This document shows positions 1-8,465 of a stretch of 64,000 bases of DNA, piece by piece. A program made the translations under genes and the position numbers. The stretch spans positions 1 through 64,000 of the forward strand of contig JBGAHD010000001.1 in the NCBI GenBank assembly GCA_044226395.1. Reading direction: 5' to 3'. Below the pieces are notes generated by a model that saw nothing but the letters and a program-made list of their open reading frames with translations, was not told where the DNA came from and did no database searches. Positions within the stretch are counted from its first letter, which is position 1, and each line of letters opens with the position of its first letter. The stretch is from JBGAHD01 sp044226395. Lineage in GTDB: Bacteria; Pseudomonadota; Gammaproteobacteria; Xanthomonadales; Ahniellaceae.

Positions 1-117
1 TGTCGGTGGGCGAGGGATTCAGCACATCCCTGTGCTGAACCCTCGCGGCGCACGTCCCTGTGCGCTGGCCACCGACAAGGGGACCGTCACCCCGAGCCGT
101 CGAAACGTCACTGGGGT
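1..117 (+). repeat. structured palindromic repeat, copy A (left-truncated by window edge)
   Basis: The sequence begins inside the outer stem of a 117-bp repeat that occurs twice more, at 496-612 (minus) and 43070-43186 (plus). Visible are the right arm of the outer stem (CCACCGACAAGGGG, then CACCCCGAGCC ending at 98) and two inner hairpins, TTCAGCACA/TGTGCTGAA and GCGCAC/GTGCGC. The first hairpin differs from the other copies at paired positions and stays complementary. It is followed by an imperfect GC hairpin at 151-180 and a T-run at 193-198, the same order as at the third copy. Confidence 0.85.
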
Positions 118-150
118 TCGGTGGGTTAGAAGAAAAAGAAGAAGAGCGCG

Positions 151-224
151 CTTCGCGCTCCGCATTCGCGGCGCGCGAAGCAAGAGCCAGTGTTTTTTGA
201 AGAAGCCCGCAGGCGGGCTTCTTC
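151..224 (+). terminator. tandem hairpins after repeat copy A
   Basis: A 13-bp stem with one mismatch (151-163 with 168-180) is followed by six T at 193-198. A second perfect 12-bp stem follows, GAAGAAGCCCGC with GCGGGCTTCTTC (199-210 and 213-224). The arrangement suggests termination of a plus-strand gene lying left of the window. The stretch 225-403 shows nothing I recognise. Confidence 0.5.
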
Positions 225-403
225 TGGCGAGACCTGAGGTCGATCGCGACTTTTTGGCTTGCTCGGTCTGTGAACTATTGAGCAATCAAAAGGCGAGGAA
301 GCTTTGAGGAGCTCATCTCGAAGCTTGCGCGCTTCGGATTCTGTTCGTGCTTGGCGTTCGAGTCTGACTTTCCGAAAGCATGCAATTCACCTCGAGGTAT
401 CTT

Positions 404-437
404 CACTTCGGAAGTCGCGACCGCGACTTCCGAAGTG
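404..437 (+). terminator. perfect 16-bp hairpin with T-rich tail
   Basis: The arms 404-419 and 422-437 are perfectly complementary around a two-base loop. A T-rich tract (GGCTTTTGCTTTTGC and more T) follows to about 462. It could terminate plus-strand transcription. Alternatively it is a trailing part of the minus-oriented repeat copy next to it, since the other copies also end in strong hairpins. Confidence 0.5.
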
Positions 438-495
438 GGCTTTTGCTTTTGCTTTTTTCTTCTCGCTCTACCCCACCCCAAAGTGACGCTTCGAT

Positions 496-612
496 GGCTC
501 GGGGTGACGGTCCCCTTGTAGGTGGCCAGCGCACAGGGACGTGCGCCGCGAGGGTTCAAGACAGGGATGTCTTGAATCCCTCGCCCACCTACAAGGGGCG
601 GCACCCCGAGCC
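496..612 (-). repeat. structured palindromic repeat, copy B
   Basis: This is a complete 117-bp copy on the minus strand. The outer stem is GGCTCGGGGTG plus CCCCTTGTAGGTGG, paired with CCACCTACAAGGGG plus CACCCCGAGCC. It encloses TTCAAGACA/TGTCTTGAA and GCGCAC/GTGCGC hairpins. The outer stem carries A-T where copies A and C have C-G, a compensatory change. An accessory hairpin at 652-678 (GGTGAGGA with its complement) also precedes copy C, so the full unit is nearer 200 bp. Confidence 0.9.
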
Positions 613-773
613 TAGCGAAGCGGTCACGAAAACCACCCCACAACTCACCACGGGTTCCTCACCGTCAGGTGAGGACCCACTCTTCACGCTCTTCATCCAA
701 GCGAAAGCGAAAAGAACTCGCCGCACGGCGAATCGCCCCGAGACAACGGGCTCGCCATCAAAACCGTGAGGGG

Positions 774-806
774 AAAAAAAGGACGCGCCCGAGGGGAACG
801 GGCGCG
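774..806 (-). terminator. minus-strand intrinsic terminator without an obvious gene
   Basis: Read on the minus strand, an 8-bp stem CGCGCCCG/CGGGCGCG (806 to 784) is followed after three bases by seven T (780-774). A second strong hairpin lies just upstream at 815-848 (ACGGCCCCGC with its complement, plus an inner CCGCG/CGCGG stem). No supported protein gene runs leftward between here and 1093. It may therefore end a small RNA or an unrecognised small gene. I see nothing else in 849-1093. Confidence 0.5.
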
Positions 807-1093
807 CGCCTGAAACGGCCCCGCGCCGCGTTGCGCGGGCGGGGCCGTGCCGTCATCGCATCCTGCGGGGTCGGCGTCCGGGGTTGAAGTGCCGCTCGCG
901 GGCAAGTTCTCCCAGTCGCACCGCGACCGAGCCACGCTGGGGGCCACCTCAATGCTGACGCCACCTTCGGCGTCGACGGCAACTCAGCGGCTGCGTTGGT
1001 GCCTCGCTGAGCGTTACCGCCATGCCGCTCGAAAGTTTGGAGCGCCCGCATCGCCCATGCGACCATCGCGCTTTCCCCGCTCGAACCCTCACG

Positions 1094-1579
1094 ATGCCTT
1101 ACACGCCCATCGTCGCCACGCTTGGCTACGTGCTGTCACCGCAGGCCGACAAGGTCCTGATGATTCATCGCAATGCGCGGCCGGGGGATCATCACCTCGG
1201 TAAATACAACGGTCTTGGCGGGAAGCTGGAGGCCGATGAAGACGTGATGACCGGCATGCGCCGCGAGATTCGCGAGGAGGCCGGTATCGAGTGCACGGCG
1301 ATGCACTTGCGCGGCACGATTAGCTGGCCGGGGTTCGGCAAGCACGGCGAGGATTGGTTGGGGTTTTTGTTTTTGATCGCGCGCTTCGAGGGCGAGCCGA
1401 TGGCGAGCAATGCCGAAGGCACGTTGGAGTGGGTCGAGCGATCGCGCTTGATGAGCCTGCCCATGTGGGAAGGCGATCGGCAGTTTCTGCCCTTGGTGTT
1501 CGACGAGGATCCGCGGCCGTTTCACGGCGTGATGCCGTATCGGGATGGGCGGATGGTGTCGTGGTCGTTTTCGCGCTGA
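1094..1579 (+). CDS. NUDIX hydrolase, 8-oxo-dGTP diphosphatase-like
   Basis: This encodes a 161-residue NUDIX pyrophosphohydrolase. The Nudix box is intact: GGKLEADED, then an RREIREEAGI segment that supplies the RE and EE residues coordinating the metal. Family members cleave nucleoside diphosphates linked to another moiety; this short MutT-like form fits sanitation of oxidised nucleotides such as 8-oxo-dGTP, but the substrate cannot be read from sequence. I chose the ATG at 1094 because the family homology begins immediately with MPYTPIVATLGYV, whereas the upstream extension from 1022 looks non-coding. It converges with the Dcp-like gene across a shared hairpin. Confidence 0.88.
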   Translation: MPYTPIVATLGYVLSPQADKVLMIHRNARPGDHHLGKYNGLGGKLEADEDVMTGMRREIREEAGIECTAMHLRGTISWPGFGKHGEDWLGFLFLIARFEGEPMASNAEGTLEWVERSRLMSLPMWEGDRQFLPLVFDEDPRPFHGVMPYRDGRMVSWSFSR

Positions 1580-1603
1580 GCGCGAGATGATATTCCTCGC
1601 CTG

Positions 1604-1631
1604 ACCGCGGCGCGCTGATGCGCGCCGCGGT
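1604..1631. terminator. bidirectional terminator-like hairpin
   Basis: A perfect 12-bp stem, ACCGCGGCGCGC with GCGCGCCGCGGT, lies around a TGAT loop. It sits between the convergent 3' ends of the NUDIX gene and the M3 peptidase gene. There is no long T-run, so the role is inferred from position and stem strength. Confidence 0.6.
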
Positions 1632-1642
1632 GGCGATTTCCT

Positions 1643-3781
1643 TTACTGCTTGGCCGGCGCGTCGAGACCGCGACGCACGAGCAGGGGCTTCACATCCGGG
1701 GCGCGGCCGCGGAAGTTCTTGAACAGTTCCATCGCGTCGATCGAACCGCCGCGCGACAGCAGCTTGTCGCGGAACCAGTCGCCGTTCTCGCGCTTCAAGC
1801 CGCCTTTCTCCTTGAACCACTCGACCGAATCGGCGTCGAGCACTTCGCTCCACAGATAGGCGTAGTAGCCGGCCGAATAGCCGCCGCCGAAGGTGTGGGC
1901 GAAATAGCCCGAGCGATAACGCGAGGGCACCGGCGCGAAGTCCACGCCCGCCTTCTTCAGCGCGGCCTGTTCGAACGCGACCACGCCATCGGCGTTCGGC
2001 GCTTGATCGGGCGAGATCTGATGCCAGGTCTGATCGAGCAGCGCCGCCGCCAGATATTCGGTCGTGGCGTAGCCCTGATTGAACTTCTGCGTGGCCATCA
2101 CCTTGTCGAGCAGCGCTTGCGGCAGCGGCTCGCCGGTCTTGTAGTGCTTGGCGTAGTTCTTCAGCACTTCCGGCCAGGTCGCCCACATCTCGTTGACCTG
2201 CGACGGGTACTCGACGAAGTCCAGCGGCACATTGGTGCCACTGAAGCGCGGGTACTTCACGTTGGAGAACATGCCGTGCAGCGCGTGGCCGAATTCGTGG
2301 AAGGCCGTCGTCACTTCATCGAAGGTCAGCAGGGTTGGCTGGCCCGCCGGCGGCTTGGGAATGTTCAAGTGATTGGCGACCACCGGCTTGTAGCCGATCA
2401 GGCCCGATTGCGAGACGTACTCGTTCATCCAGGCGCCGCCGCGCTTGGATTCGCGCGCGTAGTAGTCCATCAGGAACAGGGCGAGCGGCTTGCCGTCGCG
2501 GTCGAACACTTCGAACACGCGCACGTCCGGGTGATAGACCGGCAGGTCCTTGCGTTCCTTGAAGGTCAGGCCGTACAGCTGATTGGCGGCGAAGAACACG
2601 CCGTCCTTCAGCACGTGATCGAGCTCGAAGTACGGGCGCAGCTGCGACTCGTCGAACGAGTACTTGGCCTTGCGCACCTTTTCGGCGTAGTAGGCCCAAT
2701 CGGCGGCGCCGAGTTGGAAGCCACCTTTTTCCTCATCGATGATGGCCTGCATGTCGGCCGCTTCCTTGCGCGCGTTGGCCACGGCCGCGGGCGCGAGGTC
2801 GGACAGGAGCTTATTGACCGTGGCGACGGTGCGCGCGGTCTGATCTTCCAGCGCGAAGTCGGCGAAGGTCGGATAGCCCAGCAGCTTCGAGCGCTCCGCG
2901 CGCAGCTTCACGAGCTTGGCGATGGTCGCGCGGTTGTCGAACTCGCCGCCATGAATGCCGCGGTTGAGCGAGGCGTCCATGATGCGTTGGCGCAGCGCGC
3001 GGTTGTCGAGGCTCGCCAGCGACGGCTGGCCCGAGGTGTTCATGATCGCGATGACGTACTTGCCGTCGAGCTTGCGCGCCTTCGCGGCTTCGGCGGTGGC
3101 GGCGAGATCGTCGGCGGACAGGCCCTTGAGCTCGTCCTTGTTGTCGACCACGACGGCGGCGGCGTTGGATTCCTTGAGCAGGTTCTGCGAGAACGTGGTC
3201 GCCAGGCTGGCCAGCTCCGCGTTGATCGCCTTGAGCTTGACCTTGTCGGCATCCGACAGCTGCGCGCCAGCGCGCACGAAATCGGTGTGGTAACGCTCGA
3301 GCAGGCGCACGCCCTCGGCGTCGAGACCGAGCTTGTCGCGGTTGTCGAACAGCGTCTTGATGCGCGCGTAGAGCTTGCCGTTGAGCGCGATCGCGTCCTG
3401 ATGCGCGGCGAGCTTGGGCGCCATCTCGCCTTGAATCTTTTCCAGCGCGTCATTGGTGTTGGCGCCGGACAGATTGAAGAACACATTGGCCACGCGCGTG
3501 AGCAGCATGCCCGTGCGTTCCATCGCCACGACGGTGTTCTCGAACGTCGGCGCGTCGGCGTTGTTGGCGATCGCGTCGATCTCCTTCAACTGCTCGGCCA
3601 TGCCGCGTTCGAAGGCGGGCACGTAGTCGCTGTCCTTGATCTTGTCGAAGGGCGGCAAGTGATAGGGCAGGGTGCTGACTTCGAAGAAGGGATTGCTGGT
3701 GGCCGCGGGCGGTTCGGCCGCGCGGGCCGAGCCGGCCAGAGCAATGGCCGCGGCCATCGCCAGGGCGAGGGGAGCTTTCAT
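1643..3781 (-). CDS. dcp: M3-family metallopeptidase, peptidyl-dipeptidase Dcp-like
   Basis: This is a 712-residue zinc metallopeptidase of the M3 (thimet oligopeptidase/Dcp) family. The HEFGH zinc motif is at residues 495-499, followed by the ALHGMFS context typical of the family. Dcp enzymes remove C-terminal dipeptides from oligopeptides. An N-terminal hydrophobic signal (MKAPLALAMAAAIALAGSARA) indicates export, consistent with a periplasmic form. The ATG at 3781 is preferred over an in-frame ATG 45 bases upstream because it directly precedes the signal peptide and has an AGGA motif in front. It is divergent from the TonB receptor gene at 4157; the roughly 375-bp gap shows no motif I can name. 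Confidence 0.93.
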   Translation of the reverse strand: MKAPLALAMAAAIALAGSARAAEPPAATSNPFFEVSTLPYHLPPFDKIKDSDYVPAFERGMAEQLKEIDAIANNADAPTFENTVVAMERTGMLLTRVANVFFNLSGANTNDALEKIQGEMAPKLAAHQDAIALNGKLYARIKTLFDNRDKLGLDAEGVRLLERYHTDFVRAGAQLSDADKVKLKAINAELASLATTFSQNLLKESNAAAVVVDNKDELKGLSADDLAATAEAAKARKLDGKYVIAIMNTSGQPSLASLDNRALRQRIMDASLNRGIHGGEFDNRATIAKLVKLRAERSKLLGYPTFADFALEDQTARTVATVNKLLSDLAPAAVANARKEAADMQAIIDEEKGGFQLGAADWAYYAEKVRKAKYSFDESQLRPYFELDHVLKDGVFFAANQLYGLTFKERKDLPVYHPDVRVFEVFDRDGKPLALFLMDYYARESKRGGAWMNEYVSQSGLIGYKPVVANHLNIPKPPAGQPTLLTFDEVTTAFHEFGHALHGMFSNVKYPRFSGTNVPLDFVEYPSQVNEMWATWPEVLKNYAKHYKTGEPLPQALLDKVMATQKFNQGYATTEYLAAALLDQTWHQISPDQAPNADGVVAFEQAALKKAGVDFAPVPSRYRSGYFAHTFGGGYSAGYYAYLWSEVLDADSVEWFKEKGGLKRENGDWFRDKLLSRGGSIDAMELFKNFRGRAPDVKPLLVRRGLDAPAKQ

Positions 3782-4156
3782 GGGTCGATCCTGAGTCGGT
3801 TGTCGCAGCCGCGCAGCGTACGCCATGACCGGGGTCTCGGCCTATGGCGAAAGGCACGTGTGACGCGCCGTCGTGGGCTAAGAACTGGTCGGACTTTCGC
3901 CAAACGCCCGTTCGGTTTAGGCTGCCGTCGCCGCGGGCCAGCCAGTCCGGGCGCGCGTCGCATCGGTCTTCGGGGGAGGGTCGATGCGGTGACAGCGCGC
4001 GCATCGGGCGAGAAGCCTCGCGGCGAGTCGGCAAACGCACGTCACGGCCATCGCTTCGCGCGAGGGCCGCGCGCGCGTTCGCGACCTACTGCCAACCCGC
4101 GCGGTCGATCGTCAGGGAAGCGCGATCGCCGTGCCCGAATGAGAAGGAAAAATGCA

Positions 4157-6415
4157 ATGACCGCATCGAAGCCAAGCCCGCGACACGCGCCCCGTCTGGG
4201 CACGCTCGCCTGCGCGATCGCCCTGGCGTTGCCGGGCCTCGCCCTGGCGCAGGACGAGACCGAGCAGAAGAAACCCGTCGACGATTCCAAGCTCGAAACC
4301 GTCACCGTCACCGCCGAGCGCCGCGTCGAGAACGTGCAGAAAGTGCCGATCTCGATCACCACGGTGTCGGACGAAAAGCTGCACGCCATCGGCTCCGCCG
4401 GCGATGACATCCGCTTCCTGGCCGCGCGCCTGCCCAGCCTGAACATCGAGTCCTCGTTCGGCCGCGCCTTCCCGCGCTTCTACATCCGCGGTCTGGGCAA
4501 TACCGATTTTGATTTGAATGCCTCGCAGCCCGTGTCGCTGATCTATGACGAGATCGTGCAGGAAAATCCGCTGCTCAAGGGCTTTCCGGTGTTCGACCTC
4601 GATCAGATCGAAATGCTGCGCGGCCCGCAGGGCACGCTGTTCGGTCGCAACACGCCCGCTGGCGTGATCAAGTTCGAATCGCGCAAGCCGCAGCAAGAAG
4701 CCGATGGCTACGCGCGGATTTCCTACGGCAGCTTCGGCACCACCAATCTGGAAGGCGCGATCGGCGGCGGCTTGAGCGATGCCTGGTCGGGTCGTCTGTC
4801 GGTGCTGTATCAGCGTCGCGATGACTACGTCGACAACACCTTCACGGGCGAAGACGACGCGCTTGAGGGCTATCGCGAATACGCCGTGCGCGGTCAGCTG
4901 CTGTATGACGGTGGCAATGACTTCACCGCGCTGTTGAACGCGCACGCGCGCAACCTCGACGGCACGGCGCGTTTGTTCCGCGCCAACATCATCAAGCCGG
5001 GCACCAACGAGTTCGTCGATAACTTCGATCGCGAGTCCATCGCCATCGACGGCCGCAATCATCAGGACCTCGACGGCTTCGGCGCCAGCGCGCGCTTGAG
5101 CTGGGGCTTCGATGGCTTGAATCTGTACTCGGTCACCGGTTACGAGACCGTGGACTCGTACAGCCGCGGCGACATCGACGGCGGTTACGGTGCCGCGTTC
5201 GCGCCGCCTTCGGGCCCGGGCGTGATTCCGTTCCCGGCCGAATCGGCCGACGGTCTGCCCGACCACTCGCAGTTCACCCAGGAGTTCCGCCTCGAGTCCG
5301 ATGACTGGGGCCGCTTCGACTGGCAGGCGGGCGTGTTCTATTTCAACGAAGACATCACCATCGACAGCTTCAACTACGACACCCTCGGCGGTGGCGTGCA
5401 GAACGGCTACGCGCAGCAGAAGCAGGACAACACGGCGTGGGCGGTGTTCGCTTCGGGCGACTACGAGGTCACCGATCAGTTCACGCTCAAGGGCGGTCTG
5501 CGCTTCACGCACGACGAGAAGGATTTCACCGCGCGGCGCACGCAGTCGCCGATTGGCGCGGGTCCGATCGGTCCGCTCACGGCCAATCCCAGCGATTCGG
5601 ATGTGAGTTGGGATCTGTCGGGCGTGTATGCCGTCAACGACAACGTCAATGTGTTCGGCCGCGTGGCCAAGGGTTTCCGCGCGCCGTCGATCCAGGGCCG
5701 TCTGTTGTTTGGCGATACCTTGTCGGTGGCCGATTCGGAAACGGTGATTTCGGTCGAAGGCGGCATCAAGGCCGATCTGTTCGACAACCGCACGCGTTTG
5801 GGCTTCACGGTGTTCCACTACACGGTCAACGATCAGCAGCTCACAGCCGTGGGCGGCGCGGCGAATTTCAATCGCCTGATCAATGCCGACAAGACCGTGG
5901 GTCAGGGTTTTGAATTTGATTTGGAAAGCTACCTCACCGATCGCCTGCTGGTGACCGTGGGCGCGAGCTACAACGACACCGAAATCAAGGACGACCAACT
6001 GGCCATCGCGCCTTGCGGCGCGCCATGCTCGGTGCTCGATCCGGCCGGTCCCGTCGCGGGCACGGTGCTGATCGACGGCAACAGCTTGCCGCAGGCGCCG
6101 AAGTGGGTCGGTAACCTGACCGCGCGTTACTCGATCCCGATGGGCGAGGGCGAGTTCTTCGTCTTCACCGACTGGTCGTATCGCAGTTCCATCAACTTCT
6201 TCCTGTACGAGTCGCGCGAGTTCAAGGGCGATCCCTTGCTCGAAGGCGGCCTGCGGGTCGGCTACAACTGGAACTACGGCGACTACGAAGTGGCTCTGTA
6301 CGGCCGCAACATCACCGACCGCGAAGAACTGGTCGGCGCGATCGACTTCAACAACCTCACCGGGTTCATCAACGAACCGCGCGTGTGGGGCTTGGAGTTC
6401 ACGGCACGGTTCTGA
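4157..6415 (+). CDS. TonB-dependent outer-membrane receptor (first)
   Basis: A 752-residue TonB-dependent receptor. After a signal peptide ending ALALPGLALAQ come a TonB box-like stretch (LETVTVTAERR), the plug domain with the typical sequence QIEMLRGPQGTLFGRN, and a long beta-barrel of alternating aromatic strands ending in the outer-membrane C-terminal phenylalanine (LEFTARF). Such receptors import siderophores, vitamins or saccharides using TonB energy; the substrate is not evident and no transport or regulatory partner is adjacent. The ATG at 4157 follows a purine-rich GAGAAGGAA ribosome-binding site. A GC hairpin with six T follows the stop. Confidence 0.95.
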   Translation: MTASKPSPRHAPRLGTLACAIALALPGLALAQDETEQKKPVDDSKLETVTVTAERRVENVQKVPISITTVSDEKLHAIGSAGDDIRFLAARLPSLNIESSFGRAFPRFYIRGLGNTDFDLNASQPVSLIYDEIVQENPLLKGFPVFDLDQIEMLRGPQGTLFGRNTPAGVIKFESRKPQQEADGYARISYGSFGTTNLEGAIGGGLSDAWSGRLSVLYQRRDDYVDNTFTGEDDALEGYREYAVRGQLLYDGGNDFTALLNAHARNLDGTARLFRANIIKPGTNEFVDNFDRESIAIDGRNHQDLDGFGASARLSWGFDGLNLYSVTGYETVDSYSRGDIDGGYGAAFAPPSGPGVIPFPAESADGLPDHSQFTQEFRLESDDWGRFDWQAGVFYFNEDITIDSFNYDTLGGGVQNGYAQQKQDNTAWAVFASGDYEVTDQFTLKGGLRFTHDEKDFTARRTQSPIGAGPIGPLTANPSDSDVSWDLSGVYAVNDNVNVFGRVAKGFRAPSIQGRLLFGDTLSVADSETVISVEGGIKADLFDNRTRLGFTVFHYTVNDQQLTAVGGAANFNRLINADKTVGQGFEFDLESYLTDRLLVTVGASYNDTEIKDDQLAIAPCGAPCSVLDPAGPVAGTVLIDGNSLPQAPKWVGNLTARYSIPMGEGEFFVFTDWSYRSSINFFLYESREFKGDPLLEGGLRVGYNWNYGDYEVALYGRNITDREELVGAIDFNNLTGFINEPRVWGLEFTARF

Positions 6416-6440
6416 TCCCGCGTTGTCGCGAGTGTGAAAG

Positions 6441-6471
6441 AAGGGGTCGGCGAGAGCCGGCCCCTTTTTTC
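6441..6471 (+). terminator. intrinsic terminator after the first TonB receptor
   Basis: The stem AAGGGGTCGGC/GCCGGCCCCTT (one T-G wobble) has a GAGA loop (6452-6455) and is followed by a run of T to 6470, 25 bases after the stop codon. The rest of the gap to 6778 contains no gene I can support. Confidence 0.9.
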
Positions 6472-6778
6472 TTGGCGCGCCGCTTGCGAAAGGGAGGGCG
6501 TGGGACGGAAGGCGGGAAATGTCTCCTTACAATTTGGGAGGGGTGCTACGAGTCGACAGCGGTCAGCGCGCGCCTTGCATTTGATCTCCGCCACGCTTTG
6601 AAAGCGTTTTCGTTTTGATTCGAAGAAAAGTTTGAGGAAGGGGTGAGAGATTCTTGCCTCTAGTGTCTCTGTAACTCCTGACAGTGACGCTAAGTTCGGA
6701 CCACGTCGGGCTTGTGAGCGCCACTGAAACTTGCTTAGATTCACTACACGGAACAAGTCGAACAGCTCAGGGGGAGTC

Positions 6779-7171
6779 ATGGCGACTTTGAATCGACGCG
6801 CGACGGACAAGCGCTTTTCCGGGCCCTTGCCCGATCGCATCCGCCACGCGCGGCGCTTAGCGAACTTCAGTCAATCCGGCCTGGCCGAACGCGTGGGCGT
6901 CGTGCCCAGCGCCGTCGCTCAGTGGGAACTTCCCGACGGCACCTCACCCACCGTCGATCACCTGGCCCGCGTCGCCAACTGCGCCGGCGTCGCCTTCGAA
7001 TGGCTAGCCACCGGCCGCGGCGCCATCCATCCCGACGTCGAACGCACTCCCGCGGTGGATACCGAACTCTTCGCCGCTGATATGCTCGAAGAACGCCTGC
7101 TGCTGACTTTTCGGCGCATGGCCTTGAAGAAGCGTGAGGGGTTTGTGCGTTGGTTGGAAGACTTCGTCTGA
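6779..7171 (+). CDS. XRE-family helix-turn-helix transcriptional regulator
   Basis: This 130-residue protein carries a Cro/CI-type helix-turn-helix near residues 18-75: RIRHARRLANFSQSGLAERV, then VVPSAVAQWE and HLARVANCAGVAFEWL. The acidic C-terminal part (DTELFAADMLEERLL) resembles many short XRE regulators with a small dimerisation tail. The ATG at 6779 has a very strong GGGGGAG ribosome-binding site, so the in-frame start 48 bases upstream is unlikely. Its target is unknown; the next genes are uncharacterised and may form a loose operon with it. Confidence 0.85.
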   Translation: MATLNRRATDKRFSGPLPDRIRHARRLANFSQSGLAERVGVVPSAVAQWELPDGTSPTVDHLARVANCAGVAFEWLATGRGAIHPDVERTPAVDTELFAADMLEERLLLTFRRMALKKREGFVRWLEDFV

Positions 7172-7193
7172 GTGAATCGCAAGGCGGGGCCTG

Positions 7194-7769
7194 ATGGCGA
7201 CGATCGCCTGGGTCCTGGCCCTTTCATTGCCTCTGGCCGATGGGGCGGGCGAGGGTTGTCGCGCGTTCGAAGGCGTGTCGGATGACATTGATTTAGCGCT
7301 CGAGGAAGTTCGCGAGACCAAGCTCATTCCGCTGTGCGAGCAGTTGCCGCAAGCGGACGGCGAGTTCGCGCTTCGACGCACGATCACTTACACGCCAGAC
7401 CACCGCTGGGTGATGGAGCTGCGCACGCGTCGCGGGCGGCTGCATGTTCGGGTGATCGATACCTTGTTCGAGCCTTCGGAATCCCGCGAGTTCGTGTCGC
7501 GCCTCACACCGGAGTCTTTCCTCCGCACGCTCGATACGCATCGCTGGTCCGAAATCTGGACGGCGCCCGATCCGCGCTGCGCGGGCGAGACCGTGAGCAT
7601 GGAGTTGGGCACGCTGTGGGAATTCGTCGATGCCTCGGGCTATCGCGCACGCGTGGGGCCGATCGCGCAGTTCTGTGGCACGCCCTACAAAGACGTAGTG
7701 CATGAGATTTCAGAGTTGCTTGATGAGGTGTTGACGGTGCCGCGGGGCTCTGTGCGTGCTTCGCGCTAG
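7194..7769 (+). CDS. hypothetical exported protein
   Basis: A 191-residue protein that I do not recognise. A short hydrophobic N-terminus (MATIAWVLALSLPLADGAG) could be a signal peptide. The remainder is mixed alpha/beta with three cysteines in the mature part after the first (PLCEQ, DPRCAG, QFCGT), which could form disulfides in the periplasm. It starts 22 bases after the XRE gene with an AAGGCGGGG ribosome-binding site, so the two are probably co-transcribed. Confidence 0.6.
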   Translation: MATIAWVLALSLPLADGAGEGCRAFEGVSDDIDLALEEVRETKLIPLCEQLPQADGEFALRRTITYTPDHRWVMELRTRRGRLHVRVIDTLFEPSESREFVSRLTPESFLRTLDTHRWSEIWTAPDPRCAGETVSMELGTLWEFVDASGYRARVGPIAQFCGTPYKDVVHEISELLDEVLTVPRGSVRASR

Positions 7770-7902
7770 GTGGTCTCGGTCGGCCTGGCGTCAACGTTGA
7801 ATTTTTCAGCGCGCGATTAGATCAAAGATCGATGAAATTGGTGATGTCGCCAGATTGTGTTTTGCTTCGCCGTTGCGTTATCGGTGCGGTCGGGAACGTC
7901 CA

Positions 7903-8418
7903 ATGTTCGGTTTGACGATTTGGATTGTCGGCACTTTCATTGCGATTCCCGTAGTCGTCATCCTATCCGGGTCGCGAAATCAGCCTTGGTACCGGGATAG
8001 GCATGCCTGGAAATTTGTCGGGATACTTCTGCCGATCGGGATCGCGCTGCTGGTGTGTTCGCGCATGAATGGCGTTCGGGTGGAGGGTGATCTGGCCACC
8101 GTTACCGCTTTCGGCTTTCACCATGCCCAGGTTCCCGCATCGCGACTGACGCATCCGGACCAGGTCATCGCCTCGACGGACGAGTGGGGCGAGTGGAGGC
8201 CAACGATGCGCCTGCACGGTCTCTGGATTTTTGCCTATCACGGCGGATGGTTTCGATTGTGCAATGGCGATCGCGGATTCTTGGTCGTCGACGGCTCGGG
8301 GCCAATGTTGGTGTATCGCGATGCCGTGGCCTCGGGCGGAAGCCTGGTGATCAGCGAGCACTACGTGACCTCAATCGGGCTCGCGATCGAGACGAACGCG
8401 AGCGCCGCAACGCCTTAG
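7903..8418 (+). CDS. membrane protein with PH-like domain
   Basis: The 171-residue product opens with two hydrophobic segments (about residues 3-22 and 38-55). The soluble remainder, of a beta-strand pattern (VRVEGDLATVTAFGF, LVVDGSGPMLVYRD), resembles bacterial PH-domain membrane proteins, but only weakly. The ATG at 7903 lies directly before the first membrane segment; an upstream in-frame ATG at 7855 would add a charged, unlikely extension. Function unknown; it may follow the XRE gene's transcription unit. Confidence 0.6.
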   Translation: MFGLTIWIVGTFIAIPVVVILSGSRNQPWYRDRHAWKFVGILLPIGIALLVCSRMNGVRVEGDLATVTAFGFHHAQVPASRLTHPDQVIASTDEWGEWRPTMRLHGLWIFAYHGGWFRLCNGDRGFLVVDGSGPMLVYRDAVASGGSLVISEHYVTSIGLAIETNASAATP

Positions 8419-8465
8419 CGCCGCGTTCGCCCGCGTCACCTTTCACCAGCGGATCGACGCAGGAC

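Noticed and set aside
1..650. Small open frames spanning the structured repeats
   Set aside because: They follow the palindromes, appear on both strands and change with the stem variants; the signal is structural, not coding.
849..1093. Possible 6S, RNase P or other known RNA gene
   Set aside because: The conserved motifs I know for those RNAs are absent; only the terminator is supported.
1895..4156. In-frame upstream extension of the first TonB receptor gene
   Set aside because: It runs antisense through the M3 peptidase and lacks receptor features; the signal peptide begins at 4157.
4112..5998. Long open frame opposite the first TonB receptor gene
   Set aside because: It is the antisense shadow of a high-GC gene: His/Arg/Gly-rich, with no family features, while the plus strand encodes a clear receptor.
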